Of a stretch of 64,000 nucleotides of DNA, positions 52,409-64,000 are shown one piece after another (the first letter of the stretch is position 1; each line of letters starts with the position of its first letter). This DNA is from Hyperoodon ampullatus (taxonomy: Eukaryota > Chordata > Mammalia > Artiodactyla > Ziphiidae): NCBI GenBank assembly GCA_949752795.1, contig CATKHW010000359.1:372001-436000 (forward strand), written 5' to 3'. Below the pieces are notes generated by a model, which did no database searches, was not told where the DNA came from, and saw only the letters and a program-made list of their open reading frames with translations. The position numbers and the translations under genes were made by a program.

Positions 52409-54147
52409 CAGGGTCTCTGATGAAACCTGAAATGACCCTATCTACAATGACAGCTGGATGTGGCATAAGGCTGGACACTTGGGACTGAGAGGATTGGTGA
52501 GATTGGGTGAGCAAATGCAGACCCTTTAAAGCAATAATGCATGGCACACATTCCATGGGTCCCAACTCTCCAGGTTGAAGGGAATATTACTACAGATATA
52601 ACATGTACGGGAATCCTAGAGAACGGACACACTGTGAATACGAAAGGTTTCTAAAACTCAACAAATAGTCCCTCTCCTGGTGCTCCGGTTTGACTTTCCA
52701 TCTGCTTTATTATCAACCTCCCAACTTGGAGAGACAGCCCCTTTAACCTCCTGGTTCGCACAGGTTGCCAATTTGGCAGAGGATGAAAGGGAAGAGGGAG
52801 AACCAATGAGAGAGTAGCTGTTAGGCATTTGGACGGGCACATATCACTGTAATTTCCCGGCAGGAAGAAGAATTAACCAAAGTCTCAGCCACCCACCGGG
52901 AATCAGTATAGATCCTGAACCAAAATTTTGGACTTGAGGTCAGCTCACCAAAAACGAGTTGAAAAATGGAGCTCAGGGGCACAGCAATTCACAAACTGGC
53001 CGAGTAATAAAGGACAACTATCGTCCAAAAATCTGTTGAGGGAAGGCAACGAGGCGGACTTGAAAGCGAGGCAGAATAGCAGGAAACAGATTTCCAGAGG
53101 TACGTTGGAATCGCCTTTAAAGCACAGGAAGAGGGGCACAACTTCGACAATGATGCACTTGGCCCAAAAGGGCGTATGCGTTTTCTCCTGAATATATTCA
53201 GGAGAAAACGCATACGCCCTTTTGGGCCAAGCAAGCAAGCGGGCAATGCAAATCTGCACTACAAAGAAGTATCACTTCCCACCGGTCAAAAGGGACATCC
53301 ACAAAATGTGTAAAAACCAGAAAGGCAAGACAGGCCCTGGAGAACAGGGAGCCTTGTTATGCTGATGGGCGGGATGTAAATTGCCAACTGCCTCTCTGGA
53401 GGAGTGCATTGTGTTCCCTAAAACAAGTAAACAACAGAGCTACAGAGCCAAGGGCACTTCCAGTCTAGGGAATATACCTTGGGAAAACTGAAAATCAAAA
53501 AGACACAGCCACCCCAAAATTTAGGGCTGCACTGCTTACAAGGACCTCAACTTGGGTACACCTTAAATATCCCAGGAAATATAAAAATGGTTCAAAAAAT
53601 TGTGGTACTTACGTACGATGGAATATCCCTCAGCCATGAAATCAATGTCATAAGACCAGTAGCAGCAAAATGGGTGGATTCAGGTACGATGATTCTAAGT
53701 GAAATAAGTCACAGAGAAAAAGAAACTTATCATAAGATATCACTTATGAAGATCCTGTAAACATGGCTACACTTGAACTGAGTTAGGAAAGAGGACAGTG
53801 TCTCACATTTAGAAAACACTCTTATGCCTGCTTAAGGGGGAAGGAGAGGTGGGGTGATGCATAAAACCAGAGTTTGATATAAGCACAGGTACCGTTCCAA
53901 AAACCAACTATGGAATAGACAAGACCTACACCTTCCTCAGTGAAAGGGACTCAAAACCCCATATTTCCCGCAGAGGAATATATCTGACTAGTAAGAATCT
54001 TAAAACCTATGTATTGATATGTCTCCGTAAGGGAATCAAGTGTGTCTAGACTGGGATAAATATGGCAGCGAGAATCAGCTCAAACCCACTATAAAAAGGA
54101 ATTTCAAAAATAAAACAAAAAAACTGGGAAATTCTTTACAATTCCTT
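52409..54147. repeat. Satellite unit M31 (A type, both palindrome arms changed)
   Basis: 1,739 bp. The palindrome is perfect despite the A-type left-arm change, because the right arm carries the matching change. L1 half 53245-54123. Variants: caacaaatag, gacttgaggtcagc, cacagagaaaaag. Confidence 0.95.
53158..53231. repeat. 74-bp palindrome with compensated change (M31)
   Basis: Left arm has C at 53165 (consensus A) and right arm has G at 53224 (consensus T). These are mirror positions 8 and 67 of the 74-bp element, so full pairing is restored. Six other A-type units have only the left change. Confidence 0.93.
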
Positions 54148-55886
54148 CAGGGTCTCTGATGAAACCTGAAATGACCCTATCTACAATGACAGCTGGATGT
54201 GGCATAAGGCTGGACACTTGGGACTGAGAGGATTGGTGAGATTGGGTGAGCAAATGCAGACCCTTTAAAGCAATAATGCATGGCACACATTCCATGGGTC
54301 CCAACTCTCCAGGTTGAAGGGAATATTACTACAGATATAACATGTACGGGAATCCTAGAGAACGGACACACTGTGAATACGAAAGGTTTCTAAAACTCAA
54401 CGAATAGTCCCTCTCCTGGTGCTCCGGTTTGACTTTCCATCTGCTTTATTATCAACCTCCCAACTTGGAGAGACAGCCCCTTTAACCTCCTGGTTCGCAC
54501 AGGTTGCCAATTTGGCAGAGGATGAAAGGGAAGAGGGAGAACCAATGAGAGAGTAGCTGTTAGGCATTTGGACGGGCACATATCACTGTAATTTCCCGGC
54601 AGGAAGAAGAATTAACCAAAGTCTCAGCCACCCACCGGGAATCAGTATAGATCCTGAACCAAAATTTTGGACTTGCGGTCAGCTCACCAAAAACGAGTTG
54701 AAAAATGGAGCTCAGGGGCACAGCAATTCACAAACTGGCCGAGTAATAAAGGACAACTATCGTCCAAAAATCTGTTGAGGGAAGGCAACGAGGCGGACTT
54801 GAAAGCGAGGCAGAATAGCAGGAAACAGATTTCCAGAGGTACGTTGGAATCGCCTTTAAAGCACAGGAAGAGGGGCACAACTTCGACAATGATGCACTTG
54901 GCCCAAAAGGGCGTATGCGTTTTCTCCTGAATATATTCAGGAGAAAACGCATACGCCCTTTTTGGCCAAGCAAGCAAGCGGGCAATGCAAATCTGCACTA
55001 CAAAGAAGTATCACTTCCCACCGGTCAAAAGGGACATCCACAAAATGTGTAAAAACCAGAAAGGCAAGACAGGCCCTGGAGAACAGGGAGCCTTGTTATG
55101 CTGATGGGCGGGATGTAAATTGCCAACTGCCTCTCTGGAGGAGTGCATTGTGTTCCCTAAAACAAGTAAACAACAGAGCTACAGAGCCAAGGGCACTTCC
55201 AGTCTAGGGAATATACCTTGGGAAAACTGAAAATCAAAAAGACACAGCCACCCCAAAATTTAGGGCTGCACTGCTTACAAGGACCTCAACTTGGGTACAC
55301 CTTAAATATCCCAGGAAATATAAAAATGGTTCAAAAAATTGTGGTACTTACGTACGATGGAATATCCCTCAGCCATGAAATCAATGTCATAAGACCAGTA
55401 GCAGCAAAATGGGTGGATTCAGGTACGATGATTCTAAGTGAAATAAGTCACAGAGAAAAAGAAACTTATCATAAGATATCACTTATGAAGATCCTGTAAA
55501 CATGGCTACACTTGAACTGAGTTAGGAAAGAGAACAGTGTCTCACATTTAGAAAACACTCTTATGCCTGCTTAAGGGGGAAGGAGAGGTGGGGTGATGCA
55601 TAAAACCAGAGTTTGATATAAGCACAGGTACCGTTCCAAAAACCAACTATGGAATAGACAAGACCTACACCTTCCTCAGTGAAAGGGACTCAAAACCCCA
55701 TATTTCCCGCAGAGGAATATATCTGACTAGTAAGAATCTTAAAACCTATGTATTGATATGTCTCCGTAAGGGAATCAAGTGTGTCTAGACTGGGATAAAT
55801 ATGGCAGCGAGAATCAGCTCAAACCCACTATAAAAAGGAATTTCAAAAATAAAACAAAAAAACTGGGAAATTCTTTACAATTCCTT
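54148..55886. repeat. Satellite unit M32 (A type)
   Basis: 1,739 bp. Palindrome 54897-54970 with the unmatched A-type left-arm change. L1 half 54984-55862. Carries cacagagaaaaag and gagaacagtg, as M35. Confidence 0.95.
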
Positions 55887-57625
55887 CAGGGTCTCTGATG
55901 AAACCTGAAATGACCCTATCTACAATGACAGCTGGATGTGGCATAAGGCTGGACACTTGGGACTGAGAGGATTGGTGAGATTGGGTGAGCAAATGCAGAC
56001 CCTTTAAAGCAATAATGCATGGCACACATTCCATGGGTCCCAACTCTCCAGGTTGAAGGGAATATTACTACAGATATAACATGTACGGGAATCCTAGAGA
56101 ACGGACACACTGTGAATACGAAAGGTTTCTAAAACTCAACGAATAGTCCCTCTCCTGGTGCTCCGGTTTGACTTTCCATCTGCTTTACTATCAACCTCCC
56201 AACTTGGAGAGACAGCCCCTTTAACCTCCTGGTTCGCACAGGTTGCCAATTTGGCAGAGGATGAAAGGGAAGAGGGAGAACCAATGAGAGAGTAGCTGTT
56301 AGGCATTTGGACGGGCACATATCACTGTAATTTCCCGGCAGGAAGAAGAATTAACCAAAGTCTCAGCCCCCCCCCGGGAATCAGTATAGATCCTGAACCA
56401 AAATTTTGGACTTGCGGTCAGCTCACCAAAAACGAGTTGAAAAATGGAGCTCAGGGGCACAGCAATTCACAAACTGGCCGAGTAATAAAGGACAACTATC
56501 GTCCAAAAATCTGTTGAGGGAAGGCAACGAGGCGGACTTGAAAGCGAGGCAGAATAGCAGGAAACAGATTTCAAGAGGTACGTTGGAATCGCCTTTAAAA
56601 CACAGGAAGAGGGGCACAACTTCGACAATGATGCACTTGGACAAAAAGGGCGTATGCGTTTTCTCCTGAATATATTCAGGAGAAAACGCATACGCCCTTT
56701 TTGGCCAAGCAAGCAAGCGGGCAATGCAAATCTGCACTACAAAGAAGTATCACTTCCCACCGGTCAAAAGGGACATCCACAAAATGTGTAAAAACCAGAA
56801 AGGCAAGACAGGCCCTGGAGAACAGGGAGCCTTGTTATGCTGATGGGCGGGATGTAAATTGCCAACTGCCTCTCTGGAGGAGTGCATTGTGTTCCCTAAA
56901 ACAAGTAAACAACAGAGCTACAGAGCCAAGGGCACTTCCAGTCTAGGGAATATACCTTGGGAAAACTGAAAATCAAAAAGACACAGCCACCCCAAAATTT
57001 AGGGCTGCACTGCTTACAAGGACCTCAACTTGGGTACACCTTAAATATCCCAGGAAATATAAAAATGGTTCAAAAAATTGTGGTACTTACGTACGATGGA
57101 ATATCCCTCAGCCATGAAATCAATGTCATAAGACCAGTAGCAGCAAAATGGGTGGATTCAGGTACGATGATTCTAAGTGAAATAAGTCACAGAGAAAAAG
57201 AAACTTATCATAAGATATCACTTATGAAGATCCTGTAAACATGGCTACACTTGAACTGAGTTAGGAAAGAGGACAGTGTCTCACATTTAGAAAACACTCT
57301 TATGCCTGCTTAAGGGGGAAGGAGAGGTGGGGTGATGCATAAAACCAGAGTTTGATATAAGCACAGGTACCGTTCCAAAAACCAACTATGGAATAGACAA
57401 GACCTACACCTTCCTCAGTGAAAGGGACTCAAAACCCCATATTTCCCGCAGAGGAATATATCTGACTAGTAAGAATCTTAAAACCTATGTATTGATATGT
57501 CTCCGTAAGGGAATCAAGTGTGTCTAGACTGGGATAAATATGGCAGCGAGAATCAGCTCAAACCCACTATAAAAAGGAATTTCAAAAATAAAACAAAAAA
57601 ACTGGGAAATTCTTTACAATTCCTT
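55887..57625. repeat. Satellite unit M33 (D type)
   Basis: 1,739 bp. Palindrome 56636-56709 has a left-arm change cttggacaaaaagg (A at 56641). L1 half 56723-57601. D markers: ctttactatc and a run of nine C before ggg at 56367-56375. Confidence 0.95.
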
Positions 57626-59364
57626 CAGGGTCTCTGATGAAACCTCAAATGACCCTATCTACAATGACAGCTGGATGTGGCATAAGGCTGGACACTTGGG
57701 ACTGAGAGGATTGGTGAGATTGGGTGAGCAAATGCAGACCCTTTAAAGCAATAATGCATGGCACACATTCCATGGGTCCCAACTCTCCAGGTTGAAGGGA
57801 ATATTACTACAGATATAACATGTACGGGAATCCTAGAGAACGGACACACTGTGAATACGAAAGGTTTCTAAAACTCAACGAATAGTCCCTCTCCTGGTGC
57901 TCCGGTTTGACTTTCCATCTGCTTTATTATCAACCTCCCAACTTGGAGAGACAGCCCCTTTAACCTCCTGGTTCGCACAGGTTGCCAATTTGGCAGAGGA
58001 TGAAAGGGAAGAGGGAGAACCAATGAGAGAGTAGCTGTTAGGCATTTGGACGGGCACATATCACTGTAATTTCCCGGCAGGAAGAAGAATTAGCCAAAGT
58101 CTCAGCCACCCACCGGGAATCAGTATAGATCCTGAACCAAAATTTTGGACTTGCGGTCAGCTCACCAAAAACGAGTTGAAAAATGGAGCTGAGGGGCACA
58201 GCAATTCACAAACTGGCCGAGTTATAAAGGACAACTATCGTCCAAAAATCTGTTGAGGGAAGGCAACGAGGCGGACTTGAAAGCGAGGCAGAATAGCAGG
58301 AAACAGATTTCCAGAGGTACGTTGGAATCGCCTTTAAAGCACAGGAAGAGGGGCACAACTTCGACAATGATGCACTTGGCCAAAAAGGGCGTATGCGTTT
58401 TCTCCTGAATATATTCAGGAGAAAACGCATACGCCCTTTTTGGCCAAGCAAGCAAGCGGGTAATGCAAATCTGCACTACAAAGAAGTATCACTTCCCACC
58501 GGTCAAAAGGGACATCCACAAAATGTGTAAAAACCAGAAAGGCAAGACAGGCCCTGGAGAACAGGGAGCCTTGTTATGCTGATGGGCGGGATGTAAATTG
58601 CCAACTGCCTCTCTGGAGGAGTGCATTGTGTTCCCTAAAACAAGTAAACAACAGAGCTACAGAGCCAAGGGCACTTCCAGTCTAGGGAATATACCTTGGG
58701 AAAACTGAAAATCAAAAAGACACAGCCACCCCAAAATTTAGGGCTGCACTGCTTACAAGGACCTCAACTTGGGTACACCTTAAATATCCCAGGAAATATA
58801 AAAATGGTTCAAAAAATTGTGGTACTTACGTACGATGGAATATCCCTCAGCCATGAAATCAATGTCTTAAGACCAGTAGCAGCAAAATGGGTGGATTCAG
58901 GTACGATGATTCTAAGTGAAATAAGTCACACAGAAAAAGAAACTTATCATAAGATATCACTTATGAAGATCCTGTAAACATGGCTACACTTGAACTGAGT
59001 TAGGAAAGAGGACAGTGTCTCACATTTAGAAAACACTCTTATGCCTGCTTAAGGGGGAAGGAGAGGTGGGGTGATGCATAAAACCAGAGTTTGATATAAG
59101 CACAGGTACCGTTCCAAAAACCAACTATGGAATAGACAAGACCTACACCTTCCTCAGTGAAAGGGACTCAAAACCCCATATTTCCCGCAGAGGAATATAT
59201 CTGACTAGTAAGAATCTTAAAACCTATGTATTGATATGTCTCCGTAAGGGAATCAAGTGTGTCTAGACTGGGATAAATATGGCAGCGAGAATCAGCTCAA
59301 ACCCACTATAAAAAGGAATTTCAAAAATAAAACAAAAAAACTGGGAAATTCTTTACAATTCCTT
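57626..59364. repeat. Satellite unit M34 (B type, sister of M28 without SINE)
   Basis: 1,739 bp. Palindrome 58375-58448 is perfect. L1 half 58462-59340. Shares gcgggtaatgc with M28 alone, but has no SINE and reads aaaaagacacagc at the target. Private: aacctcaaatg, tgtcttaag. Confidence 0.95.
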
Positions 59365-61103
59365 CAGGGTCTCTGATGAAACCTGAAATGACCCTATCTA
59401 CAATGACAGCTGGATGTGGCATAAGGATGGACACTTGGGACTGAGAGGATTGGTGAGATTGGGTGAGCAAATGCAGACCCTTTAAAGCAATAATGCATGG
59501 CACACATTCCATGGGTCCCAACTCTCCAGGTTGAAGGGAATATTACTACAGATATAACATGTACGGGAATCCTAGAGAACGGACACACTGTGAATACGAA
59601 AGGTTTCTAAAACTCAACGAATAGTCCCTCTCCTGGTGCTCCGGTTTGACTTTCCATCTGCTTTATTATCAACCTCCCAACTTGGAGAGACAGCCCCTTT
59701 AACCTCCTGGTTCGCACAGGTTGCCAATTTGGCAGAGGATGAAAGGGAAGAGGGAAAACCAATGAGAGAGTAGCTGTTAGGCATTTGGACGGGCACATAT
59801 CACTGTAATTTCCCGGCAGGAAGAAGAATTAACCAAAGTCTCAGCCACCCACCGGGAATCAGTATAGATCCTGAACCAAAATTTTGGACTTGCGGTCAGC
59901 TCACCAAAAACGAGTTGAAAAATGGAGCTCAGGGGCACAGCAATTCACAAACTGGCCGAGTAATAAAGGACAACTATCGTCCAAAAATCTGTTGAGGGAA
60001 GGCAACGAGGCGGACTTGAAAGCGAGGCAGAATAGCAGGAAACAGATTTCCAGAGGTACGTTGGAATCGCCTTTAAAGCACAGGAAGAGGGGCACAACTT
60101 CGACAATGATGCACTTGGCCCAAAAGGGCGTATGCGTTTTCTCCTGAATATATTCAGGAGAAAACGCATACGCCCTTTTTGGCCAAGCAAGCAAGCGGGC
60201 AATGCAAATCTGCACTACAAAGAAGTATCACTTCCCACCGGTCAAAAGGGACATCCACAAAATGTGTAAAAACCAGAAAGGCAAGACAGGCCCTGGAGAA
60301 CAGGGAGCCTTGTTATGCTGATGGGCGGGATGTAAATTGCCAACTGCCTCTCTGGAGGAGTGCATTGTGTTCCCTAAAACAAGTAAACAACAGAGCTACA
60401 GAGCCAAGGGCACTTCCAGTCTAGGGAATATACCTTGGGAAAACTGAAAATCAAAAAGACACAGCCACCCCAAAATTTAGGGCTGCACTGCTTACAAGGA
60501 CCTCAACTTGGGTACACCTTAAATATCCCAGGAAATATAAAAATGGTTCAAAAAATTGTGGTACTTACGTACGATGGAATATCCCTCAGCCATGAAATCA
60601 ATGTCATAAGACCAGTAGCAGCAAAATGGGTGGATTCAGGTACGATGATTCTAAGTGAAATAAGTCACAGAGAAAAAGAAACTTATCATAAGATATCACT
60701 TATGAAGATCCTGTAAACATGGCTACACTTGAACTGAGTTAGGAAAGAGAACAGTGTCTCACATTTAGAAAACACTCTTATGCCTGCTTAAGGGGGAAGG
60801 AGAGGTGGGGTGATGCATAAAACCAGAGTTTGATATAAGCACAGGTACCGTTCCAAAAACCAACTATGGAATAGACAAGACCTACACCTTCCTCAGTGAA
60901 AGGGACTCAAAACCCCATATTTCCCGCAGAGGAATATATCTGACTAGTAAGAATCTTAAAACCTATGTATTGATATGTCTCCGTAAGGGAATCAAGTGTG
61001 TCTAGACTGGGATAAATATGGCAGCGAGAATCAGCTCAAACCCACTATAAAAAGGAATTTCAAAAATAAAACAAAAAAACTGGGAAATTCTTTACAATTC
61101 CTT
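59365..61103. repeat. Satellite unit M35 (A type)
   Basis: 1,739 bp. Palindrome 60114-60187 with the unmatched A-type left-arm change. L1 half 60201-61079. Private: ataaggatgg, agggaaaacc. Confidence 0.95.
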
Positions 61104-62842
61104 CAGGGTCTCTGATGAAACCTGAAATGACCCTATCTACAATGACAGCTGGATGTGGCATAAGGCTGGACACTTGGGACTGAGAGGATTGGTGAGATTG
61201 GGTGAGCAAATGCAGACCCTTTAAAGCAATAATGCATGGCACACATTCCATGGGTCCCAACTCTCCAGGTTGAAGGGAATATTACTACAGATATAACATG
61301 TACGGGAATCCTAGAGAACGGACACACTGTGAATACGAAAGGTTTCTAAAACTCAACGAATAGTCCCTCTCCTGGTGCTCCGGTTTGACTTTCCATCTGC
61401 TTTACTATCAACCTCCCAACTTGGAGAGACAGCCCCTTTAACCTCCTGGTTCGCACAGGTTGCCAATTTGGCAGAGGATGAAAGGGAAGAGGGAGAACCA
61501 ATGAGAGAGTAGCTGTTAGGCATTTGGACGGGCACATATCACTGTAATTTCCCGGCAGGAAGAAGAATTAACCAAAGTCTCAGCCCCCCCCCGGGAATCA
61601 GTATAGATCCTGAACCAAAATTTTGGACTTGCGGTCAGCTCACCAAAAACGAGTTGAAAAATGGAGCTCAGGGGCACAGGAATTCACAAACTGGCCGAGT
61701 AATAAAGGACAACTATCGTCCAAAAATCTGTTGAGGGAAGGCAACGAGGCGGACTTGAAAGCGAGGCAGAATAGCAGGAAACAGATTTCCAGAGGTACGT
61801 TGGAATCGCCTTTAAAGCACAGGAAGAGGGGCACAACTTCGACAATGATGCACTTGGACAAAAAGGGCGTATGCGTTTTCTCCTGAATATATTCAGGAGA
61901 AAACGCATACGCCCTTTTTGGCCAAGCAAGCAAGCGGGCAATGCAAATCTGCACTACAAAGAAGTATCACTTCCCACCGGTCAAAAGGGACATCCACAAA
62001 ATGTGTAAAAACCAGAAAGGCAAGACAGGCCCTGGAGAACAGGGAGCCTTGTTATGCTGATGGGCGGGATGTAAATTGCCAACTGCCTCTCTGGAGGAGT
62101 GCATTGTGTTCCCTAAAACAAGTAAACAACAGAGCTACAGAGCCAAGGGCACTTCCAGTCTAGGGAATATACCTTGGGAAAACTGAAAATCAAAAAGACA
62201 CAGCCACCCCAAAATTTAGGGCTGCACTGCTTACAAGGACCTCAACTTGGGTACACCTTAAATATCCCAGGAAATATAAAAATGGTTCAAAAAATTGTGG
62301 TACTTACGTACGATGGAATATCCCTCAGCCATGAAATCAATGTCATAAGACCAGTAGCAGCAAAATGGGTGGATTCAGGTACGATGATTCTAAGTGAAAT
62401 AAGTCACAGAGAAAAAGAAACTTATCATAAGATATCACTTATGAAGATCCTGTAAACATGGCTACACTTGAACTGAGTTAGGAAAGAGGACAGTGTCTCA
62501 CATTTAGAAAACACTCTTATGCCTGCTTAAGGGGGAAGGAGAGGTGGGGTGATGCATAAAACCAGAGTTTGATATAAGCACAGGTACCGTTCCAAAAACC
62601 AACTATGGAATAGACAAGACCTACACCTTCCTCAGTGAAAGGGACTCAAAACCCCATATTTCCCGCAGAGGAATATATCTGACTAGTAAGAATCTTAAAA
62701 CCTATGTATTGATATGTCTCCGTAAGGGAATCAAGTGTGTCTAGACTGGGATAAATATGGCAGCGAGAATCAGCTCAAACCCACTATAAAAAGGAATTTC
62801 AAAAATAAAACAAAAAAACTGGGAAATTCTTTACAATTCCTT
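61104..62842. repeat. Satellite unit M36 (D type)
   Basis: 1,739 bp. Palindrome 61853-61926 has the D-type left-arm change (A at 61858). L1 half 61940-62818. Shares ctttactatc and the nine-C run with M33. Private: cacaggaattc. Confidence 0.95.
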
Positions 62843-64000
62843 CAGGGTCTCTGATGAAACCTGAAATGACCCTATCTACAATGACAGCTGGATGTGGCAT
62901 AAGGCTGGACACTTGGGACTGAGAGGATTGGTGAGATTGGGTGAGCAAATGCAGACCCTTTAAAGCAATAATGCATGGCACACATTCCATGGGTCCCAAC
63001 TCTCCAGGTTGAAGGGAATATTACTACAGATATAACATGTACGGGAATCCTAGAGAACGGACACACTGTGAATACGAAAGGTTTCTAAAACTCAACGAAT
63101 AGTCCCTCTCCTGGTGCTCCGGTTTGACTTTCCATCTGCTTTATTATCAACCTCCCAACTTGGAGAGACAGCCCCTTTAACCTCCTGGTTCGCACAGGTT
63201 GCCAATTTGGCAGAGGATGAAAGGGAAGAGGGAGAACCAATGAGAGAGTAGCTGTTAGGCATTTGGACGGGCACATATCACTGTAATTTCCAGGCAGGAA
63301 GAAGAATTAACCAAAGTCTCACCCACCCACCGGGAATCAGTATAGATCCTGAACCAAAATTTTGGACTTGCGGTCAGCTCACCAAAAACGAGTTGAAAAA
63401 TGGAGCTCAGGGGCACAGCAATTCACAAACTGGCCGAGTAATAAAGAACAACTATCGTCCAAAAATCTGTTGAGGGAAGGCAACGAGGCGGACTTGAAAG
63501 CGAGGCAGAATAGCAGGAAACAGATTTCATGAGGTACGTTGGAATCGCCTTTAAAGCACAGGAAGAGGGGCACAACTTCGACAATGATGCACTTGGCCCA
63601 AAAGGGCGTATGCGTTTTCTCCTGAATATATTCAGGAGAAAACGCATACGCCCTTTTGGGCCAAGCAAGCAAGCGGGCAATGCAAATCTGCACTACAAAG
63701 AAGTATCACTTCCCACCGGTCAAAAGGGACATCCACAAAATGTGTAAAAACCAGAAAGGCAAGACAGGCCCTGGAGAACAGGGAGCCTTGTTATGCTGAT
63801 GGGCGGGATGTAAATTGCCAACTGCCTCTCTGGAGGAGTGCATTGTGTTCCCTAAAACAAGTAAACAACAGAGCTACAGAGCCAAGGGCACTTCCAGTCT
63901 AGGGAATATACCTTGGGAAAACTGAAAATCAAAAAGACACAGCCACCCCAAAATTTAGGGCTGCACTGCTTACAAGGACCTCAACTTGGGTACACCTTAA
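62843..64000. repeat. Satellite unit M37, partial at the window end
   Basis: First 1,158 bp of a unit. L1 half from 63679 to the edge. Variants: ttccaggcagg, gtctcacccaccc, ataaagaacaac, tttcatgagg. Confidence 0.95.
63592..63665. repeat. 74-bp palindrome with compensated change (M37)
   Basis: Left arm has C at 63599 and right arm has G at 63658, the same mirrored pair as in M31. The element is a perfect palindrome in the derived state. Confidence 0.93.

Larger units (their letters stand above)
34782..54147. repeat. Two-unit (A/B) higher-order repeat region (M21-M31)
   Basis: A units (M21, M23, M25, M27, M31) carry cttggcccaaaagg. B units (M22, M24, M26, M28, M30) carry gagttataaagg. M29 breaks the alternation. 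M23/M25 and M24/M26 also share private markers, so the dimer (3,478 bp) was itself duplicated. Confidence 0.8.
1..64000. repeat. Satellite DNA array, 1,739-bp unit, probably the common cetacean satellite
   Basis: The same 1,739-bp sequence recurs head to tail across the whole window. The phase motif cagggtctctgatg occurs at 1, 1740, 3478, 5217, 6956, 8695 and so on to 62843. Unit length is almost invariant: one base is lost in M2, one gained in M6 and M9, and 237 bp inserted in M28. Both window edges fall inside the array, so total copy number is unknown. All open frames are short (104 codons or fewer, apart from one 123-codon frame created by the SINE poly-A junction), overlap on both strands, and recur only because the unit recurs. 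Unit length, L1-derived half and a CHR SINE together point to the common cetacean heterochromatin satellite. That name is from knowledge of the family, not from a search. Confidence 0.93.

Noticed and set aside
1..64000. CENP-B box in the satellite unit
   Set aside because: I checked the CGGG and TTCG sites of the unit by eye against the pattern NTTCGNNNNANNCGGGN on both strands and found no full match.
1..64000. CRISPR array or phage/plasmid repeat system
   Set aside because: The repeats are 1.74 kb with no spacers, and there are no cas-like or bacterial genes; the SINE and L1 show a mammalian genome.
1..64000. Ten-nucleosome register (1,739/10 is about 174 bp)
   Set aside because: The arithmetic alone is not evidence, and I saw no clear internal periodicity near 174 bp in the unit.

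Overview
The window is one uninterrupted tandem array of non-coding satellite DNA with no supportable protein-coding gene. The repeat unit is 1,739 bp. Phased on the motif cagggtctctgatg at position 1, the window holds 36 complete units (M1 to M36) and a 1,158-bp partial one (M37). It starts and ends inside the array. Thirty-two complete units are exactly 1,739 bp. M2 is one base short, M6 and M9 are one base long, and M28 carries a 237-bp SINE insertion including its duplicated target. By eye the units differ from each other by roughly 1-2 %.

Organism: a cetacean is the best reading. The M28 SINE is a tRNA-derived CHR-type element (Cetacea/hippopotamus/ruminant family). A unit of about 1.74 kb with one half made of L1 3' end matches what is known of the common cetacean heterochromatin satellite. 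Delphinids are reported to have a shorter unit of about 1.6 kb, so a non-delphinid whale or porpoise-like lineage is suggested. The family assignment comes from memory of these families, not from a search.

Unit anatomy (M1 coordinates): 1-749 is a non-L1 part that I cannot assign. 750-823 is a 74-bp loopless palindrome. 837-1715 is a decayed, 5'-truncated L1 3' end that includes the relic C-terminus of ORF2, the 3' UTR and an A-rich tail. 1716-1739 leads into the next unit.

Layout by region: M1-M5 are a mixed set. M6-M14 show a three-unit higher-order pattern (about 5.2 kb), with a fresh single-unit duplication M7/M8. M15-M20 are mixed. M21-M31 alternate two unit types, A and B (3,478-bp period). 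M32-M36 again repeat on a three-unit scale. M28 carries the only recognisable young transposon.

The most interesting signals concern the palindrome. In M31 and M37 a left-arm substitution is matched by the exact complementary change in the right arm. M6 and M18 carry the same pair of substitutions on opposite arms. Both suggest arm-to-arm conversion or flipping of the palindrome. I see no operon, CRISPR array, RNA gene other than the tRNA-derived SINE, or new protein system.
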